The position numbers and the translations under genes are program-made. Below are positions 25,864 through 38,368 of a DNA stretch of 64,000 nt, piece by piece (positions within the stretch are counted from its first letter, which is position 1; each line of letters starts with the position of its first letter). The notes under the pieces are model-generated. The model did not search any database. It was not told the DNA's origin and worked only from the letters and a program-made list of their open reading frames with translations. The DNA is from Rutidosis leptorrhynchoides (lineage: Eukaryota; Streptophyta; Magnoliopsida; Asterales; Asteraceae): the NCBI RefSeq assembly GCF_046630445.1, contig NC_092333.1:713139001-713203000 (forward strand), read 5' to 3'.

Positions 25864-28761
25864 TGTAACGACCCTGGTTTTTCCAATGTTATTTATTAAT
25901 AATTATTATTATTAATACGCTTGATTAAAAGAATGTATGTTATTACATTTACATGTTGCTTTAATTGCCCGTACTTGAACTTTAAATGCCCGAAACGTCT
26001 TTGTGACACCCGGAACTTGCACGAATAATATTTTAAGATATTATTTACATTCATGATTAATTTTATTAATCATTTTAATTAACTAAAGCTATTAGTTAGT
26101 TACTTGGGCTTAAGTTGGACTTTTATTGGATTACTTGCTAACTACTTGCAAACTTGGGCCTTTTAGTGTTAATGGACTTGTGTAAGCCCACCCTACTTAT
26201 ATTTATGAATTAACTAGCCCACATGACACTTGTAAGTATTAGTTTAGCATGTAACTAGTTAGTTTTACCATTAGGAATCTTGTTGGCTCACTATCCCCAT
26301 GCAAACCCATCTAATATCCAACTTTATGAGCTTTACCATGCAAATGACCACCAAACTTCTCCTTTCCCCCCATTTTCTGCTGAAAAACTGCAGCCCCTAA
26401 GCTCCCTTTAGGAGTGTTTTGTTTCATTTTCTTGTTTACTACTTCACTCACAAATCCTCTCAAAAAACACACACAAAATCCTCTCAACTTTTCCTCTCTT
26501 TTTCTCTCTAGATTGTAAGCATTATGAACTTCTTTTCTTCCTTTTCTTTTCTTACAAAACTGAATTTATACACCTTAAATCATCATCATCTTTGTTGTTT
26601 GATTACTTGTTAGTTATAGTTGTTTACTTGTTGTTGTTACATACTTGTTACAAGAATCAACTTTCTAGTTAGATTCTTCTTTTATCTTGTAATTGCAAGA
26701 ACACTCAAGAACATAGCTTACTAGTTATGATTCTACATATACTTTCTTAAAAGATTGCAAGTTCATGTGTTGATTAAACTCATACTTGAAGTTCATGAAG
26801 TAAACTTTAAAGTTTACTTTCTAAAGATCAAACTTTGGTTTGAATCTTTAAAGTATGAACAACCATGAACAAACTACATGTTTACTTAGTTACTTCTTCA
26901 TTTATTGCACTTTAATTTCATGTAGTTAGTTTATTTTCAAGTTTAGAGTTCAATATTTCTATTATAGTTCATGTAAGTGTCAAACCTAAGACTTTGATGT
27001 AACTTTGGTTCATCAAACTACATGCAACTCTTAAGTGACTTGTGCTTCATGTCTTAGACTTGCACTAGGGTTATGATGGTCAAGACTTGGTTAAGATGAT
27101 GTATATACATCAATGAGTTGTACACTTGAAGCTATATGCATCAAGGATGAGAACCATGATGAACATCAAGCACCAAGACCACCGGAACCCCTTTTAAACT
27201 CACTGTTCTGTCCAAAACCTACTGACCTGATGCTTCTGGAACATACCAGTAGACCTGGGCTGTTCTAACCTTGATTTTTAGATAGAACTTTTCGAGTAGA
27301 TAACTTTTCATATAAGACTCGTCTTAATCCGAGTTACGGTTTAGAGTCTACGGCCCTCCGAGCGTCACTATGTCCATTTACTTTTCTGTTTTCTGTGTAC
27401 AGTTTCTGTTTTTCTGGTTTCTGTAACAGACCATTAAACCTGGGCTACTGTAACCTTGATTTTCAGATATCTCAGTTCGTGTAGATAACTTTTCATATAG
27501 GACTCGTCTTAATCCGAATTACGGTTTAGGATTTATGGCCCTCCGATCGTTACCATGTCCTTTAACGTTGTGCAGAAATTTCTGACCTACTCGCACTTAG
27601 ACCGTCACCACGGTCAAACCAAGACGAGTTTGCTTCTGTAAATTTTACCACACTTAAGGGACTCATAGACGGAGCCATGGCCACTGGTCTCACCTTAATT
27701 CAGTAAGGGTAGAGGCCGTGGTGACTGACTGAAGTCAGACTTCGTTGAAAACTACTTTCATAAACGAAACTTACTTTACGCCTTTTGTTTGATGATGAAT
27801 GATGATGACCCTTAAGACCTTAAATACATACTTTTAAACCTATTAAGACGATATACTTTTAAACCTATTAAGATGATTTACTGACTTAGTACTATTTGAC
27901 TTAGGTTGAGGACTTCGGACCATTTACTTGCACACCTTTCCCGACTACTACTTTACCGCTACATATCATTGTGAGTTATAGCATTCCCTTTTTACTTTAA
28001 CTTATTTTGGGAACTGAGAATACATGCGGATTTTATGTTTTACATACTAGGCACGAGTACTTAAACTTATATATGTGTGGGTTATATAACGGCAGAAACA
28101 TTCCCTTTAGCTCGGTAACGTTTAATCATTGGTTTTTGAACCGTGAACGCGAATCTTAGATATGGATCCATAGGGTTTGACATCCCCACTCGGGCTAGTA
28201 GCGCTAGCATTTAACGAGTGTTTAATACTTCGAGGTTATACGCACTTGCCAAGTGCACATTAAGGGGGTACATTGAACGTTAAGTTAGTTACTGGGTGCC
28301 CACGGTTAAGCATATACTTTTACATACTTTTGAAACGCTCGTTGTAGCACTGAAATCTCGTGGCCTACTTACCTTACTGTTATACTTAAACTATAGCTCA
28401 CCAACCTTTGTGTTGACCTTTTTAAGCATGTATTTTCTCAGGTGCTTGAAGTCGCTTCCGCTATCTTACTAGTCGTGCTGTAGAACCCGCTGCCTAGAGT
28501 TGTTATCGCATGACTACTTATGTTGCATTCAAACTTTTGCTTACGAATTTATGTTATGTAACGACCATTATGGTCACGTACACTTATTTAATGCTTCTAC
28601 TCTGTGAAGCATACTTTGATTTGTAAAACAATTGACGTATGTTATGACGTCACTTTTATTAATGAATACAAACTCTGTTTTGAAAACGCATATAGTACTT
28701 AACCTTGTAATGATCCTGTTGTTGATGGTCCGTACACGATGGTTTTGTACGGGGCATCACA
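25864..28761 (+). repeat. E2 5' LTR
   Basis: 2898 bp, TG...CA. It includes a diverged tandem repeat of about 185 bp (units starting near 27253 and 27438, each with ACCTGGGCT, TAACTTTTCATATA and GGCCCTCCGA) and a CT-rich stretch at about 26440-26515. The reading frame that runs over its end is a shadow. Confidence 0.95.
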
Positions 28762-28763
28762 TT

Positions 28764-28775
28764 TGGTATCAGAGC
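28764..28775 (+). other. E2 primer-binding site (initiator tRNA-Met type)
   Basis: TGGTATCAGAGC starts two bases after the LTR end. It is complementary to the 3' end of plant initiator methionine tRNA, the usual primer for gypsy chromoviruses. Confidence 0.95.
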
Positions 28776-29098
28776 ATTGGTTGTAGGGAATTAGGATGCA
28801 TTAGTGAGTCTAAGACCGACCCGAGTAGGATTCACTAATAGGGCTAATCTACAACTTGTTAGTTTACTTGTTTCCACTGAACTTACTGCATGCTGCTGCT
28901 TACTGTTACTGCTATATGCCGTATGCTACTACATGATTTCACTACTGCATGCTATTACTTGCTTTCGATTGCATGATAGTTTCGTACGATTACTGATATT
29001 GCCATGCTACTTATTGTTATACATGATTTAAACTGTTGGCCTATTATTTGCTTGCTTTATGACATACTGACATGGAAAATTTATTTTTCCTTGTTCAG

Positions 29099-29899
29099 AT
29101 GTCGGACGTTCCACCTACTGACATCCCGAGCGGCTCAGGCCCCGTTGTTCAACCCACTGCTGCACCTGTTGCTGCTGCTGCTGCTGCCGACATTCCGGCC
29201 CCGACACCCACTGGCGACCCCGGCGCCTCTAGTTCTGGAGCTAGCTCTAGTGTGCCTATCCCGGCGTCTTCTTCCAGACCCCTGAGGCAACTGGCTCGCA
29301 TTGGTGGCATGGAGATCCCCGCAGAGTTCGGGGAAGGTCCCTTCCGTAACCACTGGCGCACACCTTGCCGACGCACTGCCGACGGCCGCTTAGCCGTGAT
29401 TACGCCAGGCCGACACCGACAGATGTTGGCCGCTTTCGGATACGTTGAGCCACCCGCGCCACCACCGCATGATTCAGACGACGGTTCTTCCACCGATGCT
29501 TCTTCAGACGACACCTCATCTGACGACTCCAGTGATGAGGAGGATCCCGCTGACCGACTGATTCAGGCACCTTCTACCCCGCCGAAGAAGCGGTATCGCT
29601 TCGCTGGCATAATTCCTGGTCGTACTGTCACTGACGCTTATGGTCGGCGTCGTAGGATCACTGCTCGTAAACGGCTGGTGCCGTACCCCGCCGACCCACT
29701 GATATTACCGTCTCCACCCAGAGCCGGACCATCCACTTCAGCACCACCGGCTCCACCTGCACCGCCAGCACCACCTGCCCCACCATCTTCCTCTAATGAG
29801 GAAATGAGGCGGGAGATTGAGATTCTCCAGACTCGAGTTACTGAGCTCGAGGAGCAGTTGGCTCATGTTTTGGACATCTTGTACCCACCATCGCCGTAG
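29099..29899 (+). CDS. E2 extra reading frame before gag (Pro/Ser/Ala-rich, C-terminal coiled coil)
   Basis: 266 residues from the ATG at 29099. An in-frame ATG at 29072 is possible, but 29099 directly follows TTGTTCAG, a good splice acceptor, which suggests a spliced transcript. Visible parts: a low-complexity P/A/S N-terminus; a conserved-looking middle (GGMEIPAEFGEGPFRNHWRT); an S/D acidic run; a basic stretch (YGRRRRITARKR), possibly a nuclear signal; repeated PPAPPAPPAPP; and a heptad-like end (MRREIEILQTRVTELEEQLA). It is clearly more GC-rich than the rest of the element. It matches no gag, protease or pol domain that I know. Function unknown; an accessory nuclear or anti-silencing protein is only a guess. 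Confidence 0.7.
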   Translation: MSDVPPTDIPSGSGPVVQPTAAPVAAAAAADIPAPTPTGDPGASSSGASSSVPIPASSSRPLRQLARIGGMEIPAEFGEGPFRNHWRTPCRRTADGRLAVITPGRHRQMLAAFGYVEPPAPPPHDSDDGSSTDASSDDTSSDDSSDEEDPADRLIQAPSTPPKKRYRFAGIIPGRTVTDAYGRRRRITARKRLVPYPADPLILPSPPRAGPSTSAPPAPPAPPAPPAPPSSSNEEMRREIEILQTRVTELEEQLAHVLDILYPPSP

Positions 29900-30197
29900 G
29901 ACTTTGTACTAGATTCTGTATTGTAATCTCTTTTTGTAATTTCATATTTCACTTATGTAATGTACGAACTTATTGTAATGTATGAACTTATTATCATTAA
30001 TGAATGGAATTTGTGTTATTACTTTGTGCGCAAGTGTTCTATTTACATTATCATATCATGGTTTTGTGGTACTTATATATGCTTGCATTACTTAATCAAC
30101 ATGTGTTGTGCTGCTTTCATGTTGGTTGTTATATACTATATTATTATTATTTGCATAATGGATTTTGACTTGAGTCAAAATGTTTGTATAGAACATC

Positions 30198-33100
30198 ATG
30201 GCCAACGGGAGATCTATCCCTACCGCGGCACAAATTGAGGAAATGATTAACGAGCGAGTCGCTGCTGCACTAGCTGAAAGACAACCCCAAGTTCCACCAC
30301 CACCGCCTGTCAATCCACCTGTCGTCCGAGATGGGTGTACTTACAAGGAATTTCAAAACTGCAAGCCACACTACTTCAGTGGCACTGAGGGACCCGTCGG
30401 TCTCACCAGATGGTTCGAAAAGTTGGAATCGGTATTCAGGGTTAGCAATTGTTCTGAGGCTAACAAAACGAAATTTGCATCTTGCACGCTGTCTGATGGC
30501 GCGCTCACATGGTGGAATACCATGGCCCAAGCGAAAGGAATTGATGAGGCGTATGCTACGCCTTGGGAAGAATTTAAATGTGCTATGATCGAGGAATACT
30601 GTCCGAGAACCGAGATTCAAAAGATGGAAATCGAATTTATGCAATTGAAAACCGTAGGGAACGACCTTAACAGCTACAACCGTAGGTTTTTGGAATTGGC
30701 TCTTATGTGTCCAACCATGGTCACCCCCGAATTTAAGCGTTTGGAGAAATACTTCTCGGGACTTCCTAAGTCCATCAAGGGTAATGTTACCTCATCCAAG
30801 CCACCAAGTGTTCCCGAAGCAATGCGCATGGCGCATACTCTCTTGAATCAAATCATCCTGGACGAGCCGGAGAAGGCTAAGTTTGAAACTGTTAGTGGTG
30901 AAAAGAGGAAATGGGACAACAACCACAACAACAACAGGGGTAGGAACTATGATCAAAACCCGGCAAAGCGACATGAAGGGTTCAGGCAAAACAACAACAT
31001 ACACAACAACAACACCAACCCCAACAACAACAACCGCACCAATCCGAACTACAAAGGAACCTTACCACAATGCAATAGGTGCTACAAGCACCACACTGGG
31101 TATTGCAATGTTATCTGTGAGAAGTGCCAACGATCTGGACATGTTGGCAAGGATTGCAAGGTTACCACTTTGAATGTGAAGCCAAACCACAACAACAATG
31201 GGCCTAAGAAGTGTTATGAATGTGGAAAGACGGGCCATTTCAGAAACGAGTGTCCTAACAAGCGTAAGGATGGCGGACCACCACGTGCTAGAGCCTTCAA
31301 TGTTAATGCAAGGGACGCTCGCGACAACCCCGACTTGGTGACAGGTATATTCAAGATCAACAATCTTTTAGCTTCTGTCCTATTTGATACTGGTGCCGAT
31401 AGGAGCTATGTGTGTAGACATTTTTGTGATAAGTTAGATTGGTCGTTAGTTCCTTTGAAGGAAAGTATGCTTGTCGAGGTCGCCAATGGAAAACTTGAAA
31501 AGGTCGACCATATTAGTCGTGGAGCTATTATCAACATAGCTGGTGCAGATTTCGAAATTGATTTGATACCTATCAAACTGGGAAGTTTTGACGCGATCGT
31601 CGGTATGGATTGGTTGAGCAAGATAAAGGCCGATGTTATCTGTGGAGATAAAGCACTTCGCATACCACGAGGAGATGGCGAACCACTGGTTATCTATGGA
31701 GAGAGATGTACCTCGAAATTGAACCTCATTAGTTGCGTGAAAGCGCAAAAGATTATGAAGAAGGGACGCTTTGCTGTCCTAGCACATGTGAAAGCGGTAG
31801 AAACTGAGGTGAAGAACGTGAACGACGTACGAATTGTGAACGAATTTTCTGATGTCTTCCCAGAGGAACTGCCTGGATTACCGCCACCGAGGGCAGTAGA
31901 GTTTCAGATTGACTTAGTGCCAGGAGCTGCACCTGTAGCTCGCGCACCTTATAGACTCGCACCTTCCGAGATGCAAGAATTACAGAGTCAACTACAAGAG
32001 CTATTAGATCGAGGGTTTATCCAACCAAGCTTCTCGCCTTGGGGCGCACCTGTGTTGTTTGTAAAGAAGAAGGATGGATCCTTCCGTATGTGTATCGACT
32101 ACCGTGAACTCAACAAATTGACTATCAAGAATCGATATCCTCTTCCACGAATTGATGATCTTTTTGATCAACTACAAGGATCGAGCGTTTATTCAAAGAT
32201 CGATTTGCGATCCGGATATCACCAGCTGAGGGTGAAGGAAAGTGACGTGATGAAAACTGCATTCAGGACCCGTTATGGTCATTATGAGTTCCTCGTGATG
32301 CCATTCGGTTTGACAAATGCACCTGCCGTGTTCATGGATCTCATGAATCGTGTCTGCAAGCCTTACTTGGATAAGTTTGTTATCGTCTTCATAGATGATA
32401 TCCTCATCTACTCTAAGAGCGAAGAAGAACATGAGCAACACCTTCGGCTAGTGCTTGAACTCTTAAGACAAGAGCAACTTTATGCCAAATTCTCCAAGTG
32501 CGAATTTTGGTTGAAGGAAGTACAGTTTTTGGGTCATGTTGTGAGCGACCAGGGTATCAAAGTTGATCCCGCCAAGATCGAAGCCATCAGCAAGTGGGAG
32601 ACCCCCACTACTCCAACGCATATTCGCCAATTTCTAGGTCTCGCCGGTTATTATCGAAGGTTTATCGAAGGATTTTCTCTGATTGCGCGTCCTTTGACCG
32701 CACTGACTCACAAGGGCAAGAAGTTCATTTGGGAACCCACACACGAATCAGCATTCCAAACTTTGAAGAAGAAGTTAACCTCCGCACCTATCCTATCACT
32801 CCCTGAAGGCAGTGACGACTTTGTTGTTTATTGCGATGCATCGAAGAGTGGTTTTGGTTGTGTATTGATGCAACGATCAAAGGTTATTGCCTATGCCTCC
32901 CGCCAATTGAAGATTCACGAGCGGAACTACACTACACATGATCTTGAACTTGGAGCCGTTGTCTTTGCACTCAAATTGTGGAGACATTATTTGTATGGAA
33001 CTAAGAGCACTATCTTCACCGATCACAAGAGTCTCCAGCACATCTTCGATCAGAAGCAATTGAATATGAGACAGCGTCGATGGATCGAGACGCTCAACGA

Positions 33101-34670
33101 CTACGATTGTGAACTCCGTTATCACCCTGGCAAGGCCAATGTTGTAGCTGACGCTTTAAGCCGAAAGGAGAGGACGGCACCTCTCCGTGTTAGGGCTCTG
33201 AACATCACCATCCATTCGAACCTCAACAACCAGATCAGAGTAGCCCAAGTTGAGGCTCTCAAGGAGGAGAACATATCTCACGAGCATTTGAACATACTTG
33301 TCTCTCGATTCGAGGTTAGAGAGTCTGGACTCCGATGTTATGCCGGAAGAATTTGGGTACCTTACTATGGAGATCTACGAAGCCTGATACTTGATGAAGC
33401 ACACAAATCGAGATATTCGATTCACCCCGGTGCAGGTAAGATGTACCACGACCTTAAAGAACAGTATTGGTGGCCGAATCTTAAGAAGGACGTTGCGACT
33501 TATGTTGGTAAGTGTTTGACTTGCTCGAAGGTTAAAGCCGAACATCAGAGACCTTCTGGGTTACTTCAACAGCCGGAAATCCCACAATGGAAGTGGGAAA
33601 GGATCACAATGGATTTCATTACTAAGCTGCCGAAGACGGTGGGCGGATGCGATACTATTTGGGTTATTGTTGACCGCCTCACCAAATCTGCACACTTCCT
33701 AGCGATGAAGGAAACTGATACAATGGAAAGACTTGCTCAGCTGTACATCAAAGAGGTTGTATCTCGTCATGGTGTACCTTTATCAATCATCTCCGATCGC
33801 GATCCCCGTTTTGCTTCCAGATTTTGGCGTTCTTTGCAAGAAGCCATGGGAACTCGTCTTGACATGAGTACTGCTTATCATCCTCAGACTGACGGGCAAA
33901 GTGAACGAACGATTCAGACCTTGGAGGACATGCTGCGTGCATGTGTCATTGATTTTGGAAAGGCCTGGGAAAGGCATTTGCCACTCGCCGAATTCTCGTA
34001 CAACAACAGTTATCACTCAAGCATTAATGCTGCACCTTTTGAAGCATTGTATGGTCGTAAGTGCCGATCTCCTATTTGTTGGGCCGAAGTAGGCGAAAAA
34101 CAAATCACCGGACCCGAGATAGTTCACGAAACCACGGAGAAGATTGCTCAGATCCAAGCTAGACTTAAGACTGCCCGTGATCGCCAAAAGAGCTATGCCG
34201 ATCTTAAACGGAAAGACTTTGAATTTAATGTTGGTGATCGTGTAATGTTGAAGGTTGCACCTTGGAAAGGTGTGATCCGTTTTGGAAAACGTGGAAAGTT
34301 GAACCCACGATACATTGGTCCATTCGAGATCTTGGAACGTGTTGGACCAGTTGCATACCGTTTGGATCTACCAGCACAATTGAGCTCAGTTCATCCTACC
34401 TTCCATGTGTCAAACTTGAAGAAGTGTCTTGCTGCACCCGAACTCATCATACCATTGGAAGAACTTACTATTGATGACAAACTCCACTTTGTGGAGGAAC
34501 CTGTTGAGATTATGGATCGTGAGATCAAAACTTTGAAACGCAACAAGATTCCGATTGTACGAGTACGATGGAATGCCAAACGAGAACCTGAGTTTACTTG
34601 GGAACGAGAGGATCAAATGATGCGAAAGTATCCTCACCTTTTCCCGACTCCTCCATCTACTTCAGCTTAA
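30198..34670 (+). CDS. gag-pol: E2 gag-pol polyprotein with chromodomain (intact)
   Basis: 1490 residues from the ATG at 30198, no stops. Gag occupies about 1-380, with an Asn-rich linker and two CX2CX4HX4C zinc knuckles (307-320 and 339-352). The protease motif DTGADRS begins at 397. Reverse transcriptase spans about 600-790, with FVKKKDG at 621 and the catalytic FIDD at 731-734. RNase H has YCDAS with D880. The integrase has H1069, H1076, C1106, C1109, and D1139, D1200, E1236 (35 residues between the last two). A GPY/F-type segment ([19 protein letters not shown]) lies near 1371. The chromodomain is at about 1432-1482 (VRVRWN and FTWERED). The end is [12 protein letters not shown]. All catalytic residues are present. 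Gag and pol are in a single frame, usual for this clade. Confidence 0.97.
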   Translation: MANGRSIPTAAQIEEMINERVAAALAERQPQVPPPPPVNPPVVRDGCTYKEFQNCKPHYFSGTEGPVGLTRWFEKLESVFRVSNCSEANKTKFASCTLSDGALTWWNTMAQAKGIDEAYATPWEEFKCAMIEEYCPRTEIQKMEIEFMQLKTVGNDLNSYNRRFLELALMCPTMVTPEFKRLEKYFSGLPKSIKGNVTSSKPPSVPEAMRMAHTLLNQIILDEPEKAKFETVSGEKRKWDNNHNNNRGRNYDQNPAKRHEGFRQNNNIHNNNTNPNNNNRTNPNYKGTLPQCNRCYKHHTGYCNVICEKCQRSGHVGKDCKVTTLNVKPNHNNNGPKKCYECGKTGHFRNECPNKRKDGGPPRARAFNVNARDARDNPDLVTGIFKINNLLASVLFDTGADRSYVCRHFCDKLDWSLVPLKESMLVEVANGKLEKVDHISRGAIINIAGADFEIDLIPIKLGSFDAIVGMDWLSKIKADVICGDKALRIPRGDGEPLVIYGERCTSKLNLISCVKAQKIMKKGRFAVLAHVKAVETEVKNVNDVRIVNEFSDVFPEELPGLPPPRAVEFQIDLVPGAAPVARAPYRLAPSEMQELQSQLQELLDRGFIQPSFSPWGAPVLFVKKKDGSFRMCIDYRELNKLTIKNRYPLPRIDDLFDQLQGSSVYSKIDLRSGYHQLRVKESDVMKTAFRTRYGHYEFLVMPFGLTNAPAVFMDLMNRVCKPYLDKFVIVFIDDILIYSKSEEEHEQHLRLVLELLRQEQLYAKFSKCEFWLKEVQFLGHVVSDQGIKVDPAKIEAISKWETPTTPTHIRQFLGLAGYYRRFIEGFSLIARPLTALTHKGKKFIWEPTHESAFQTLKKKLTSAPILSLPEGSDDFVVYCDASKSGFGCVLMQRSKVIAYASRQLKIHERNYTTHDLELGAVVFALKLWRHYLYGTKSTIFTDHKSLQHIFDQKQLNMRQRRWIETLNDYDCELRYHPGKANVVADALSRKERTAPLRVRALNITIHSNLNNQIRVAQVEALKEENISHEHLNILVSRFEVRESGLRCYAGRIWVPYYGDLRSLILDEAHKSRYSIHPGAGKMYHDLKEQYWWPNLKKDVATYVGKCLTCSKVKAEHQRPSGLLQQPEIPQWKWERITMDFITKLPKTVGGCDTIWVIVDRLTKSAHFLAMKETDTMERLAQLYIKEVVSRHGVPLSIISDRDPRFASRFWRSLQEAMGTRLDMSTAYHPQTDGQSERTIQTLEDMLRACVIDFGKAWERHLPLAEFSYNNSYHSSINAAPFEALYGRKCRSPICWAEVGEKQITGPEIVHETTEKIAQIQARLKTARDRQKSYADLKRKDFEFNVGDRVMLKVAPWKGVIRFGKRGKLNPRYIGPFEILERVGPVAYRLDLPAQLSSVHPTFHVSNLKKCLAAPELIIPLEELTIDDKLHFVEEPVEIMDREIKTLKRNKIPIVRVRWNAKREPEFTWEREDQMMRKYPHLFPTPPSTSA

Positions 34671-34690
34671 ATTTCGGGACGAAATTTTCT

Positions 34691-34705
34691 TTAACAGGTG
34701 GGTAA
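34691..34705 (+). other. E2 polypurine tract
   Basis: TTAACAGGTGGGTAA lies immediately before the 3' LTR start and is preceded by a TTTCGGGACGAAATTT motif that E1 shares (44769 onward). It primes plus-strand synthesis. Only part is purine, as in E1 and E3. Confidence 0.75.
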
Positions 34706-37603
34706 TGTAACGACCCTGGTTTTTCCAATGTTATTTATTAATAATTATTATTATTAATACGCTTGATTAAAAGAATGTATGTTATTACATTTACATGTTG
34801 CTTTAATTGCCCGTACTTGAACTTTAAATGCCCGAAACGTCTTTGTGACACCCGGAACTTGCACGAATAATATTTTAAGATATTATTTACATTCATGATT
34901 AATTTTATTAATCATTTTAATTAACTAAAGCTATTAGTTAGTTACTTGGGCTTAAGTTGGACTTTTATTGGATTACTTGCTAACTACTTGCAAACTTGGG
35001 CCTTTTAGTGTTAATGGACTTGTGTAAGCCCACCCTACTTATATTTATGAATTAACTAGCCCACATGACACTTGTAAGTATTAGTTTAGCATGTAACTAG
35101 TTAGTTTTACCATTAGGAATCTTGTTGGCTCACTATCCCCATGCAAACCCATCTAATATCCAACTTTATGAGCTTTACCATGCAAATGACCACCAAACTT
35201 CTCCTTTCCCCCCATTTTCTGCTGAAAAACTGCAGCCCCTAAGCTCCCTTTAGGAGTGTTTTGTTTCATTTTCTTGTTTACTACTTCACTCACAAATCCT
35301 CTCAAAAAACACACACAAAATCCTCTCAACTTTTCCTCTCTTTTTCTCTCTAGATTGTAAGCATTATGAACTTCTTTTCTTCCTTTTCTTTTCTTACAAA
35401 ACTGAATTTATACACCTTAAATCATCATCATCTTTGTTGTTTGATTACTTGTTAGTTATAGTTGTTTACTTGTTGTTGTTACATACTTGTTACAAGAATC
35501 AACTTTCTAGTTAGATTCTTCTTTTATCTTGTAATTGCAAGAACACTCAAGAACATAGCTTACTAGTTATGATTCTACATATACTTTCTTAAAAGATTGC
35601 AAGTTCATGTGTTGATTAAACTCATACTTGAAGTTCATGAAGTAAACTTTAAAGTTTACTTTCTAAAGATCAAACTTTGGTTTGAATCTTTAAAGTATGA
35701 ACAACCATGAACAAACTACATGTTTACTTAGTTACTTCTTCATTTATTGCACTTTAATTTCATGTAGTTAGTTTATTTTCAAGTTTAGAGTTCAATATTT
35801 CTATTATAGTTCATGTAAGTGTCAAACCTAAGACTTTGATGTAACTTTGGTTCATCAAACTACATGCAACTCTTAAGTGACTTGTGCTTCATGTCTTAGA
35901 CTTGCACTAGGGTTATGATGGTCAAGACTTGGTTAAGATGATGTATATACATCAATGAGTTGTACACTTGAAGCTATATGCATCAAGGATGAGAACCATG
36001 ATGAACATCAAGCACCAAGACCACCGGAACCCCTTTTAAACTCACTGTTCTGTCCAAAACCTACTGACCTGATGCTTCTGGAACATACCAGTAGACCTGG
36101 GCTGTTCTAACCTTGATTTTTAGATAGAACTTTTCGAGTAGATAACTTTTCATATAAGACTCGTCTTAATCCGAGTTACGGTTTAGAGTCTACGGCCCTC
36201 CGAGCGTCACTATGTCCATTTACTTTTCTGTTTTCTGTGTACAGTTTCTGTTTTTCTGGTTTCTGTAACAGACCATTAAACCTGGGCTACTGTAACCTTG
36301 ATTTTCAGATATCTCAGTTCGTGTAGATAACTTTTCATATAGGACTCGTCTTAATCCGAATTACGGTTTAGGATTTATGGCCCTCCGATCGTTACCATGT
36401 CCTTTAACGTTGTGCAGAAATTTCTGACCTACTCGCACTTAGACCGTCACCACGGTCAAACCAAGACGAGTTTGCTTCTGTAAATTTTACCACACTTAAG
36501 GGACTCATAGACGGAGCCATGGCCACTGGTCTCACCTTAATTCAGTAAGGGTAGAGGCCGTGGTGACTGACTGAAGTCAGACTTCGTTGAAAACTACTTT
36601 CATAAACGAAACTTACTTTACGCCTTTTGTTTGATGATGAATGATGATGACCCTTAAGACCTTAAATACATACTTTTAAACCTATTAAGACGATATACTT
36701 TTAAACCTATTAAGATGATTTACTGACTTAGTACTATTTGACTTAGGTTGAGGACTTCGGACCATTTACTTGCACACCTTTCCCGACTACTACTTTACCG
36801 CTACATATCATTGTGAGTTATAGCATTCCCTTTTTACTTTAACTTATTTTGGGAACTGAGAATACATGCGGATTTTATGTTTTACATACTAGGCACGAGT
36901 ACTTAAACTTATATATGTGTGGGTTATATAACGGCAGAAACATTCCCTTTAGCTCGGTAACGTTTAATCATTGGTTTTTGAACCGTGAACGCGAATCTTA
37001 GATATGGATCCATAGGGTTTGACATCCCCACTCGGGCTAGTAGCGCTAGCATTTAACGAGTGTTTAATACTTCGAGGTTATACGCACTTGCCAAGTGCAC
37101 ATTAAGGGGGTACATTGAACGTTAAGTTAGTTACTGGGTGCCCACGGTTAAGCATATACTTTTACATACTTTTGAAACGCTCGTTGTAGCACTGAAATCT
37201 CGTGGCCTACTTACCTTACTGTTATACTTAAACTATAGCTCACCAACCTTTGTGTTGACCTTTTTAAGCATGTATTTTCTCAGGTGCTTGAAGTCGCTTC
37301 CGCTATCTTACTAGTCGTGCTGTAGAACCCGCTGCCTAGAGTTGTTATCGCATGACTACTTATGTTGCATTCAAACTTTTGCTTACGAATTTATGTTATG
37401 TAACGACCATTATGGTCACGTACACTTATTTAATGCTTCTACTCTGTGAAGCATACTTTGATTTGTAAAACAATTGACGTATGTTATGACGTCACTTTTA
37501 TTAATGAATACAAACTCTGTTTTGAAAACGCATATAGTACTTAACCTTGTAATGATCCTGTTGTTGATGGTCCGTACACGATGGTTTTGTACGGGGCATC
37601 ACA
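34706..37603 (+). repeat. E2 3' LTR
   Basis: 2898 bp, the same length as the 5' LTR at an offset of 8842. Spot comparison over several hundred bases showed no difference. It ends GGGGCATCACA before the second AAGGG. Confidence 0.95.
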
Positions 37604-37608
37604 AAGGG

Positions 37609-38159
37609 TGTCCCGGAATGATGGGGATATTCTTATACATGTATCTTGTTAATGTCGGTTACCAGGTGTTCACCATATGAATGATTTTTATCTCTATGTA
37701 TGGGATGTGTATTGAAATATGAAATCTTGTGGTCTATTATTATGATTTGATATATATAGGTTAAACCTATAACTCACCAACATTTTTGTTGATGTTTTAA
37801 GCATGTTTATTCTCAGGTGATTATTAAGAGCTTCCGCTATCGCATACTTAAATAAGGACGAGATTTGGAGTCCATGCTTGTATGATATTGTGTAAAAACT
37901 GCATTCAAGAAACTTATTTTGTTGTAACATATTTGTATTGTAAACCATTATGTAATGGTTGTGTGTAAACAGGATATTTTAGATTATCATTATTTGATAA
38001 TCTACGTAAAGCTTTTTAAACCTTTATTGATGAAATAAAGGTTATGGTTTGTTTTAAAATGAATGCAGTCTTTGAAAAACGTCTCATATAGAGGTCAAAA
38101 CCTCGCAACGAAATCAATTAATATGGAACGTTTTTAATCAATAAGAACGGGACATTTCA
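37609..38159 (+). repeat. E1 5' LTR, second part
   Basis: Continues the E1 LTR from TGTCCCGGAATG, directly after the second AAGGG, to GGGACATTTCA. It matches 8047-8598 of the solo LTR and the end of the 3' LTR. Confidence 0.95.
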
Positions 38160-38161
38160 GT

Positions 38162-38173
38162 TCGTATCAGAGC
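38162..38173 (+). other. E1 primer-binding site with one mismatch
   Basis: TCGTATCAGAGC differs from the TGGTATCAGAGC seen in E2 and E3 by a C at the second base. The mismatch may have arisen after insertion. Confidence 0.8.
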
Positions 38174-38368
38174 GTTGGTCTTAGAGAACCAGAATTTTGC
38201 ATTAGTGTGTCTTATCGAGTTTGTTAGGATGCATTAGTGAGTCTGGACTTCGACCGTGTTTACTTGAAAAATGATTGCTTAACAAATTTTGTTGGAAACT
38301 ATATATTTTTAACATGTGAATATTATGTGATATATTAATCTCTTAACGCGTTTGATATTATGTGATAG

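Larger units (their letters stand above)
25864..37603 (+). mobile_element. E2: intact, young Tekay-like chromovirus nested in E1
   Basis: 11,740 bp, bounded by TGTAACGACC and GGGGCATCACA, with the target duplication AAGGG (25859-25863 and 37604-37608). The two LTRs (25864-28761 and 34706-37603) are both 2898 bp, and I noticed no difference on reading. That points to very recent insertion. The PBS, an extra reading frame, an uninterrupted gag-pol and a PPT are all present, so it could be an active autonomous element. Confidence 0.97.

Noticed and set aside
28632..28838. Frame crossing the E2 5' LTR end (and 37474-37680)
   Set aside because: It crosses the LTR/PBS boundary and has no coding character.
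29149..29514. 121-codon minus-strand frame in E2
   Set aside because: It is a shadow of the GC-rich plus-strand accessory frame.
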